Origin: CAYRKQ01 sp964424985
GTDB lineage: Bacteria > Patescibacteriota > Saccharimonadia > Saccharimonadales > UBA7683
Assembly: GCA_964424985.1 (NCBI GenBank)
Contig: CAYRKQ010000008.1
Coordinates: forward strand, 1 to 34,467
DNA: 34,467 bases
Reading direction: 5' to 3'
Part shown: positions 29,048-34,467 of the stretch, one piece after another
Layout of the letters: each line of letters opens with the position of its first letter
How positions within the stretch are numbered: position 1 is the stretch's first letter
Translations under genes and position numbers: made by a program
The notes under the pieces: generated by a model
The model's input: only the letters and a program-made list of their open reading frames with translations
Databases searched by the model: none
What the model was told of the DNA's origin: nothing

Positions 29048-30694
29048 TCACTTCTTAAGGCTTGGCACCACCACGGTGAACGTGGAGCCCTTGTTAAGTT
29101 CACTTTCTACAGAGATGGAGGCTTTCAGCCGGTGTGCCAGCTTTTCGGTGACGTAAAGTCCAAGACCCGTACCGCTTGTTTCACGTATTCGGTAGTCTTC
29201 GCTTCGGAAGAATTTTTCAAATATTTTCTTCAAATCCGCCTTACTTAACCCCAGGCCAGTGTCAGTTACGGTGAAAATGGCGTTACCATCTTTATCCGTT
29301 CGGGCGTGCGCAATCACTGAGCCTTTTTTCGTATATTTAATAGCGTTGACGACAAAGTTTTGCAGTATTTCACGCAGGTAGAGTTCGCAGGTTGTAATTT
29401 TTTTAACCTCACCGGTACTGGTGGCAACAAACTTTAATTTTTTAGCCGCCGCTTCATGCTGATAGTTTCGTTGTATGCTTTCAAGTATTTCCGCTGGATC
29501 AACGCTGGTCAATTCCATTGGCTGATCGGTGCGCTCCGCTCGCGAAAGGGTGGCTAGGTCGTTAATCATGCCGGCTAAGAACATGACTTGGTCATGTGCC
29601 TGGCTCAGAGAGTTAAGCACAAATTTGGGATCATGGTGCTTTTTGCTGACATACAAAGCATTGCTAATATTACCTTCAGCAATGGTGACCGGTGTACGCA
29701 GTTCATGGCTGACGACACTAATGAACTCATCGCGTTCTTCTTCCAGGGATTTTTCTTTAGTGATGTCGCGCAGAATAAAGATATAACCACTCTGTACATG
29801 TTGTTTGAACCCTAGCTTAATTGGCGAAACATTAAGGTATAAGTTGATGGCATCACCATGCTTAAATTCATGGCGATAGTCTCGCGAGGTGAGCCCCATA
29901 CTTTTGTCTTTTAACTTCTTCAAAATGGCGACTGACTGGTGTTTTTTATCTTTTAATTTTAAAACACTGTCGGCTAACTTGCCTTCGAGACTTTCGTTGG
30001 TATCTAAAAGATCCAAAAGTGCAGCGTTATATAGCAAAATCTTACCTTTGTCGTCAGTGGCCATCACGGCATCCCCCATGTTATTAATGAGCGAAAGCAG
30101 CCGCTGTCGTTCAAATGAGGTTTGACGCGAGGCTACGCCCAACGTCTTGCGCTCCTCATCTGAGATGCGACGATACTGTGAAACCAGCACCGCGAGCGAG
30201 GTGGAGCCCACAATGTATGTCAGTGCCAACACGACACCTTCGGCGGTTATGGTGTCGGTAGAGCGCACATATGAAAGGAAAAAGACGGCGGCAAAGTAGA
30301 CAATGCTGACGCGAAACCAGCGTTCGCCAAATAACAGATCTATGGCAATGAGCAAAATAATAAACTGAAAATAAAAGGGCGTTGGGTAAGGGTCAAGAAA
30401 AACAACTAATAGCGTAAGACTTAGGCAGTAAAAAATGTAGAGAAAAATGTGTGCTAGTCGAGAAATGCCACCCTTGGTGATCAGGTGAACAATAAATACC
30501 ATAACACCCGAGGCTACGAGAAAATAATAAATGGTAGTTGCCAAGGGGTCGGTATTAAAGAAGTTGGGGTTGATGAAATTGAGAATACGCCCCATCACCA
30601 CGCCAATGAGAACTGGAATCAAGAGTCCATAAATGAGGTTTACGCGCTGAATAGCTTTTTCAAAACGTGAAATAATATTACCCATTTGTTCCAT
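29048..30694 (-). CDS. Membrane-bound sensor histidine kinase
   Basis: 548 aa. About six hydrophobic segments (20-175), a PAS-like domain (about 195-315), the phosphorylation site H330 in SVVSHELRTPV, an N-box (Asn446, Asn450 in LQNFVVNAIKY), G1 DTGLGL (478-483) and G2 SGTGLGLY (507-514). Complete catalytic set, so probably active. No response regulator in the window. The PAS domain may sense a cytosolic or membrane signal. The second Met (residue 4) lies seven bases after CATAAT and could be the true, leaderless start. Confidence 0.93.
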   Translation of the reverse strand: MEQMGNIISRFEKAIQRVNLIYGLLIPVLIGVVMGRILNFINPNFFNTDPLATTIYYFLVASGVMVFIVHLITKGGISRLAHIFLYIFYCLSLTLLVVFLDPYPTPFYFQFIILLIAIDLLFGERWFRVSIVYFAAVFFLSYVRSTDTITAEGVVLALTYIVGSTSLAVLVSQYRRISDEERKTLGVASRQTSFERQRLLSLINNMGDAVMATDDKGKILLYNAALLDLLDTNESLEGKLADSVLKLKDKKHQSVAILKKLKDKSMGLTSRDYRHEFKHGDAINLYLNVSPIKLGFKQHVQSGYIFILRDITKEKSLEEERDEFISVVSHELRTPVTIAEGNISNALYVSKKHHDPKFVLNSLSQAHDQVMFLAGMINDLATLSRAERTDQPMELTSVDPAEILESIQRNYQHEAAAKKLKFVATSTGEVKKITTCELYLREILQNFVVNAIKYTKKGSVIAHARTDKDGNAIFTVTDTGLGLSKADLKKIFEKFFRSEDYRIRETSGTGLGLYVTEKLAHRLKASISVESELNKGSTFTVVVPSLKK

Positions 30695-30724
30695 TATGAC
30701 CCAACAAGGGTGACTACGTAAAGC

Positions 30725-31423
30725 TTATGTTTGCAAGATGAGCGATGGACGGTGTAGTTTAAGCGTTTTGCGCTGCTGCTGGTAGTCAGGAATCATCTGC
30801 GAGACTTCTTGCCAAAAGGCTGGTTGGTGATGGGGGTGACGGAGGTGGGCAAGCTCATGAGCGAGAACGTACTCTATAAGTTCGTCAGGTAGCTGCATCA
30901 ACCATATGTTAAGGTTGATGATTTTTTCACTCGAACAGCTTCCCCACCGAGTTTTCAGCGCCTTGCAACGTACCTCTTTAAATTGGTATCCATACTGCGA
31001 GGCCAGCCGGTACAGTCGGGAAGGTAAAACTGTTTCCGCCTCTTTTCTGATGGCGCGGGTACAGGCTTTTTTTGCCTCGGCTTGCACTACGCTATCTTCA
31101 ATTTCTTGTGTGGGGTCGAGAGTAATGGTGATTTGAGATTTACTGACGCGACTGCCGAGCGTAGTCCCACGCTTAAATATAACCGTGTGTTCGCGACCGA
31201 TAGATTGATGCGGTGTAATTACGGCCGGTTCTTTGGTGTGTGTATGTTCAATCAGCCACTGCCGCTGTTTAAGAGCGTATTGCTTCCCTACTGCCAGCGG
31301 CAGATACGAAGGGATGGTGATGCGGGCAGTACCTTCGGGAGTGATGCTTAAAATAACCCGCCGCGCCCGGCGAGATTTTCGCAGTTCGACCTCACCTACC
31401 CCGGGTACGTTGATGAGGTGCAT
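30725..31423 (-). CDS. YgjP-like zinc metallopeptidase (DUF45)
   Basis: 232 aa. Gluzincin motif HELAH (189-193) with a third ligand in HLRHPHHQPAFW, and the family's RCKALKTRWGSCSS (152-165). YgjP/DUF45 proteins are cytosolic; their targets are little known. Two bases after the upstream kinase stop, so co-transcribed with it. Confidence 0.9.
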   Translation of the reverse strand: MHLINVPGVGEVELRKSRRARRVILSITPEGTARITIPSYLPLAVGKQYALKQRQWLIEHTHTKEPAVITPHQSIGREHTVIFKRGTTLGSRVSKSQITITLDPTQEIEDSVVQAEAKKACTRAIRKEAETVLPSRLYRLASQYGYQFKEVRCKALKTRWGSCSSEKIINLNIWLMQLPDELIEYVLAHELAHLRHPHHQPAFWQEVSQMIPDYQQQRKTLKLHRPSLILQT

Positions 31424-31425
31424 GG

Positions 31426-32067
31426 CTATTGAATAAAGCGGCTGCGCTTAGGTTGACCGTTCACGGGTCGTGTTTGATGGCGAGAGATGTGCCCGGCGGG
31501 TAGGTTTGCGGCCGCCGACGCGTATACATCGGTAATTTTACGCAGCACGGTCAACGATTGACCCTTGAAGGCGTGTTTACCGCTAATTACCACGGAAGCT
31601 TCCTTTTCACCGGGGCGTTCAAGTTGAGAAGCCAGCTGCTCAAAGGTTGCGCGCAAGATGTCAAAAGAATACTTACTGTCTTGACCGCGTCGATCTCGCT
31701 TTCCGGCGCGCGTCTGCGAGGTAGTGGCGTCGGTTTGCAGCCAAATAGTCAGCGTGCGGTAGCCGTTGGCACGGGCGAGTTCTATCAATTCGCGTCGGCG
31801 GGCAAAGCGAGAAAAGGTTCCATCGCATATGATACTTTCACCCGTCTTCATAAGTTGCTCAAGGCTGTAATCAAGAATGCGACTAATAATGTCAGATTCA
31901 TCTTGATTGAACTGCGGTTTTTCAAATAGTTCGTAGCGAAACCGTTCTTCGCTGAGCCGTGCCAGTTCATACTGTTCAGCAAATTGACGGGCAAAAAAGG
32001 TCTTCCCTGCCCCTGGGTAGCCCATGGTGATAAGGAGGAGTGGCGGATTGAGTTCAAGTTTTCCCAT
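31426..32067 (-). CDS. P-loop kinase (zeta/AAA-type)
   Basis: 213 aa. Walker A GYPGAGKT (16-23), RLSEERFRYELF as a substrate-binding region, IICDGTFSRFARRRELI as the Walker B-like block, and a lid Arg cluster (RAGKRDRRG). This wording fits the family of predicted small-molecule/nucleotide or zeta-toxin-like kinases. No antitoxin gene beside it. TGT-TATAAT thirteen bases upstream is the promoter. Confidence 0.8.
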   Translation of the reverse strand: MGKLELNPPLLLITMGYPGAGKTFFARQFAEQYELARLSEERFRYELFEKPQFNQDESDIISRILDYSLEQLMKTGESIICDGTFSRFARRRELIELARANGYRTLTIWLQTDATTSQTRAGKRDRRGQDSKYSFDILRATFEQLASQLERPGEKEASVVISGKHAFKGQSLTVLRKITDVYASAAANLPAGHISRHQTRPVNGQPKRSRFIQ

Positions 32068-32120
32068 AATGTAAGCTTAGATTATAACAGGTAACACTAG
32101 TTAATTACCAGATGAGATGC

Positions 32121-32126
32121 TACAAT
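32121..32126 (+). promoter_or_regulatory. -10 of tRNA-Trp
   Basis: TGC-TACAAT, about 25 bases before the tRNA 5' end; divergent from the kinase promoter. Confidence 0.6.
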
Positions 32127-32151
32127 ACGGTGGTTATCTCCAGCTCATTTT

Positions 32152-32227
32152 AGGGGAGTAGCTCAGTTGGTAGAGCATCGGTCTCCAAAACCGAGGGTCG
32201 CAGGTTCAAGTCCTGTCTCCCCTGCCA
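32152..32227 (+). tRNA. tRNA-Trp (anticodon CCA)
   Basis: Acceptor AGGGGAG/CTCCCCT, D arm GCTC...GAGC, anticodon arm TCGGT-CTCCAAA-ACCGA giving CCA, T arm GCAGG-TTCAAGT-CCTGT, discriminator G and encoded CCA. Confidence 0.96.
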
Positions 32228-32247
32228 GAAGCTGGACGACGTAATTA

Positions 32248-32279
32248 AATAAGCCCGCAAGGTTGCGGGCTTATTTTTT
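32248..32279. terminator. Terminator between tRNA-Trp and the surface-protein gene
   Basis: AATAAGCCCGCAA and TTGCGGGCTTATT followed by T6. It serves the tRNA, and possibly the convergent gene as well. Confidence 0.88.
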
Positions 32280-32300
32280 CACTCTAGATAATCTGAACGA

Positions 32301-33128
32301 TTATTTAAGTGCTTTGGCTTTGCGTCGAGCGTCGATGAAACTGTAAGCAAGACCACTGATTGAGCTTATGCCCAATGTTGCACTCAGAACTGAGCCTGCA
32401 CCAGTGTTTGGTACCGTAGAAACAGGCGCATCTTTTGTGTAGGTGACCGGAGTTGCTGGGGGTGTAGGTTCCGCAGGAGTCACCGGTGTTTCCTTACAAT
32501 CTTTATCGTTGATTGTCATCGAAGAATCGTGCGGACAAACTTTACAGTTTGGGTCGTCTTTCTTCATTGAAGGATCAAGAGGACAAACTTCAGGCTTTGG
32601 TGGCTTAGGCTCACATTTTTGGCCGCCCATAGCGGTGTCAAGCATGTGTGCTTTGCCGAAACCGTAGTCAGCGCTGCCATCGTCAGCAGTTGCCTGTGTA
32701 CCTTCAAGCATATCAATCTGCCAGTAGTTACATTTTGGAAGATTTACGGTAATGGTGTGCGTACCACGACCAAGGCTGCGACGTGTTGTATGGTTGTATA
32801 GCTTCTGATCTTTTAACTGGTAACCAGCCTCTTCAAAAGATTTTGGCATGATCCAGCTAGCCAATGTGACATCTTTTTTACAGTTGGCATTGGTACCTGA
32901 AACCACAAACGTACCAGTTGCCTTAGTTTTGTCGGCATTGTAGGTAAAGTTTTTACCGAGGTTCTCAAACTTTTTAGTGCTTTCGTTGTAGACAATCTTA
33001 ACTTTAGGGTCAAGTCTACATTGTGCGTTGTTGGTGTCACCAACAATAGCGTTAGCTACTTTTGGTAGGCCAACAATCGCAATTGCCGCTACGGCAACGA
33101 CTGCTGAAATAAGCTTTAATTTATTCAT
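32301..33128 (-). CDS. Cell-surface protein with VPNTG tail and Cys repeats
   Basis: 275 aa from the ATG at 33128 (GGAGG upstream). Signal peptide 1-27 (ending ANA). A beta-rich domain (about 28-180) precedes two near repeats, VCPLDPSMKKDDPNCK and VCPHDSSMTINDKDCK (about 190-222), whose Cys and Asp could form disulfides or bind metal. Then comes a Pro/Thr linker, VPNTG (239-243), a membrane segment and a basic tail (DARRKAKALK). The tail matches a sortase or archaeosortase-like sorting signal with Val for Leu. No sortase in the window. It may act at the contact with a host cell (inference). Confidence 0.8.
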   Translation of the reverse strand: MNKLKLISAVVAVAAIAIVGLPKVANAIVGDTNNAQCRLDPKVKIVYNESTKKFENLGKNFTYNADKTKATGTFVVSGTNANCKKDVTLASWIMPKSFEEAGYQLKDQKLYNHTTRRSLGRGTHTITVNLPKCNYWQIDMLEGTQATADDGSADYGFGKAHMLDTAMGGQKCEPKPPKPEVCPLDPSMKKDDPNCKVCPHDSSMTINDKDCKETPVTPAEPTPPATPVTYTKDAPVSTVPNTGAGSVLSATLGISSISGLAYSFIDARRKAKALK

Positions 33129-33172
33129 TCTATCTCTTCCTCCCGAGGCTGTTAAATTGCCTCCATACTTCC

Positions 33173-33201
33173 ATATTAGCATAAGTATGACATAATGTCA
33201 A
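33173..33201 (-). promoter_or_regulatory. Promoter of the surface protein with operator-like repeat
   Basis: Minus strand: -35 TTGACA (33196-33201), 17-bp spacer ending TGC, -10 TAATAT (33173-33178). TGACATTATGTCA covers the -35 as a perfect 13-bp inverted repeat and may be an operator. Confidence 0.7.
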
Positions 33202-33256
33202 TACCCTGGGATGAAATTGAAATATCACCCCTGTAAGATACGGGTTATTTAATGTA

Positions 33257-33281
33257 CTAAAAAAGCCACCTCGGTGGCTCT
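33257..33281 (-). terminator. Terminator of rpmG
   Basis: Minus strand GAGCCAC-CGAG-GTGGCTT followed by U-run, 15 bp after the rpmG stop. Confidence 0.88.
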
Positions 33282-33295
33282 TATTAGGGTCGAAA

Positions 33296-33502
33296 TTAAC
33301 GTTTCTTAGGCTTAACTTCGTTTCGGCCAAGATTCTTCTTGGTTTCGGTAAATACTTCTTTGCGCTTTAGACGTGGATTGTACTTTTTCAAACTGATCTT
33401 ATCAGGAGTGTTCATGGTGTTCTTGTGCGTATAATAAAGCCGGTCGCCGCTTTCTTCGCCAACTAAACCAACCAACACTCGTTTTGTATTCTTCTTTGCC
33501 AT
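33296..33502 (-). CDS. rpmG: Ribosomal protein L33, Cys-free form
   Basis: 68 aa. The core reads LVGEESGDRLYYTHKN...LKKYNPRLKRKEVFTETK, the L33 signature (YNP, TETK), with a longer basic C-terminus than the usual 49-55 aa. There is no Cys, so it is the zinc-independent type. AGGA lies before the ATG at 33502. Confidence 0.93.
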   Translation of the reverse strand: MAKKNTKRVLVGLVGEESGDRLYYTHKNTMNTPDKISLKKYNPRLKRKEVFTETKKNLGRNEVKPKKR

Positions 33503-33535
33503 AGGTTCCTATCTTATCAGATCTCTTTCGTTGAA

Positions 33536-33760
33536 TCAATGTTGTTGTGGGCGATTGATGCCGACCGCACCGACACCAGCAAGAGCTAGTCCGCCTACCA
33601 TGCCGACGGCAGCGATTTTGTCAGGTAGAGCGTCGGTCTGTAGCGTAATATCTAATACTTCTGCTCCGCCTGCGAGGGCCATGATGCCCATACCAAGAGC
33701 TGCGATAGCAATGAATGGCTGCTCCAAGGTGGTTTGTAATATTTCTCGAACTCTCAACAT
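33536..33760 (-). CDS. Small membrane protein
   Basis: 74 aa from MLRVREILQTTLEQPFIAIA. Two Gly/Ala-rich hydrophobic segments (about 16-36 and 48-68) are joined by a short polar loop (TLQTDALPDK). No family recognised. The frame to 33802 passes the TGT-TATCTT -10 ten bases before this ATG and is rejected. Confidence 0.6.
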   Translation of the reverse strand: MLRVREILQTTLEQPFIAIAALGMGIMALAGGAEVLDITLQTDALPDKIAAVGMVGGLALAGVGAVGINRPQQH

Positions 33761-33843
33761 AGTAGGAACTAAGATAACACTACCTCTTAAAAATGTCAAC
33801 AAAAAATGACGACAATGCCGTCACATTTTGAAAGATTGTATTC

Positions 33844-33918
33844 TGGAGCCGTCGTCGAGATTTGAACTCGAGACCCCGTCCTTACCAAGGACGTGCTCTA
33901 CCACTGAGCTACGACGGC
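33844..33918 (-). tRNA. tRNA-Thr (anticodon GGT)
   Basis: Minus strand: GCCGTCG acceptor, anticodon arm CGTCC-TTGGTAA-GGACG, T arm CTCGA-GTTCAAA-TCTCG region, CGACGGC, T and encoded CCA. Confidence 0.95.
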
Positions 33919-33977
33919 AAATACCATACTAGGTTACCAGATATGTGGCACAAGTAAAATAGTTATTTTAATCTTAA

Positions 33978-34310
33978 TTACGAGTCGGTCAATGGTGTCA
34001 GGCTTCTATATTCCTTTGCCATGGGCTTTGGAGGATCAAGCTTTTCTGCAATACCATGAAGTCTTGTCAGTCCAGAGGTAGCATGCTGAGAATGTAATCT
34101 TGCTGTAACCTCAGGGTTGTGCAGTACGGCAGCTCCTTCGACTTTGGACATTTCATTTAAAAACGGCTTAAGCAAACGACTGCCAACGTTCTCGGCAAGC
34201 CAATAAAGAGCATTATTTGTGGCGCCCTCTGCTGTAGCAGAAACAGTCGCAATTTCAATTGCGCCAATGTCAACCTGAAAAGTTTTAGGTAATTCTACTG
34301 GGTTTATCAT
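33978..34310 (-). CDS. Protein of unknown function next to tRNA-Tyr
   Basis: 110 aa, no family recognised. Mostly helical (NNALYWLAENVGSRLLKPFL) with a C-terminal Pro/Lys segment. No membrane segment. The ATG lies 10 bases after the encoded CCA of tRNA-Tyr on the same strand and has no Shine-Dalgarno, so it may be expressed by processing of a tRNA transcript. Confidence 0.55.
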   Translation of the reverse strand: MINPVELPKTFQVDIGAIEIATVSATAEGATNNALYWLAENVGSRLLKPFLNEMSKVEGAAVLHNPEVTARLHSQHATSGLTRLHGIAEKLDPPKPMAKEYRSLTPLTDS

Positions 34311-34319
34311 ACAAGTTTG

Positions 34320-34405
34320 TGGTGCTGGGAGTAGGATTCGAACCTACGAAGGCATAAGCCACCAGATTTACAGTCTGACGTGTTTGACCGCTTCACTATC
34401 CCAGC
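34320..34405 (-). tRNA. tRNA-Tyr (anticodon GTA)
   Basis: Minus strand: acceptor GCTGGGA/TCCCAGC, anticodon arm CAGAC-TGTAAAT-CTG region giving GTA, long variable arm (GTGGCTTATGCC), T arm with GTTCGAAT, A and encoded CCA. Confidence 0.96.
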
Positions 34406-34406
34406 G

Positions 34407-34467
34407 TGGAGCCACCTGTCGGATTCGAACCGACGACCTACGGTTTACAAAACCGTTGCTCTAACCA
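34407..34467 (-). tRNA. tRNA-Thr (anticodon TGT), 5' end outside window
   Basis: Minus strand: anticodon arm ACGGT-TTTGTAA-ACCGT, T arm GTCGG-TTCGAAT-CCGAC, acceptor AGGTGGC, T and encoded CCA. It is separated from tRNA-Tyr by one base, so the tRNAs are one transcript. Confidence 0.93.

Noticed and set aside
31426..32067. Zeta toxin of a toxin-antitoxin pair
   Set aside because: The P-loop kinase is similar in plan, but no antitoxin gene is next to it; the partner is a metallopeptidase.

Overview
The window looks like part of a small, compact chromosome of a Candidate Phyla Radiation (Patescibacteria) bacterium, most likely Saccharibacteria (TM7). This is inferred from gene content: a LysM plus resuscitation-promoting-factor (Rpf) protein, a thymidylate kinase fused to tandem ThyX domains, zinc-free RecR, DnaX and L33, a VPNTG-tailed surface protein, almost no biosynthesis, and tightly packed minus-strand genes. 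UGA, UAG and UAA all behave as stops, so the standard bacterial code applies.

Layout. 1-2,100: a tRNA tail, a candidate structured RNA, a phosphotransferase-like kinase and two small conserved proteins (DUF2200, DUF1801). 2,218-7,724: an AI-2E permease, cysS, a gene broken by an in-frame amber codon, a 22-residue cysteine-rich peptide gene with its own promoter and terminator, a diverged DHH phosphoesterase, recR and ybaB. 7,763-12,311: a GT39-like membrane protein, dnaB and dnaX. With ybaB and recR this is an extended replication/repair cluster. 12,401-15,146: a NUDIX hydrolase, a conserved unknown, the secreted LysM-Rpf protein and a second secreted protein. 15,358-16,540: rplJ-rplL with a recognisable L10 leader and attenuator. 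16,574-18,345: small genes around two divergent promoters, each followed by a short leader peptide and a terminator-like hairpin. 18,355-22,119: a dTTP supply cluster (tmk-thyX fusion, dcd, second tmk).

22,300-28,959 is the secE-nusG-rplK-rplA operon, but it is interrupted between nusG and rplK by about 4 kb. The insert holds a GAPDH-like gene joined to nusG, an AT-rich four-gene plus-strand operon (two P-loop kinases, NUDIX, HIT), and a small membrane-protein gene that is frameshifted at a C7 tract. 29,048-34,467: an orphan histidine kinase, a YgjP-type metallopeptidase, a P-loop kinase, tRNA-Trp, a cell-surface protein, rpmG, small unknowns, and tRNA-Thr(GGU), tRNA-Tyr and part of tRNA-Thr(UGU).

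Two themes run across the window. First, many promoters have the form TGnTAnnnT, six bases, then ATG, which predicts leaderless mRNAs. Second, an inverted-repeat element bounded by GTCAT...ATGAC has entered the coding sequences of cysS and rplA and the rplK leader. All functional calls come from reading motifs; no database search was run.
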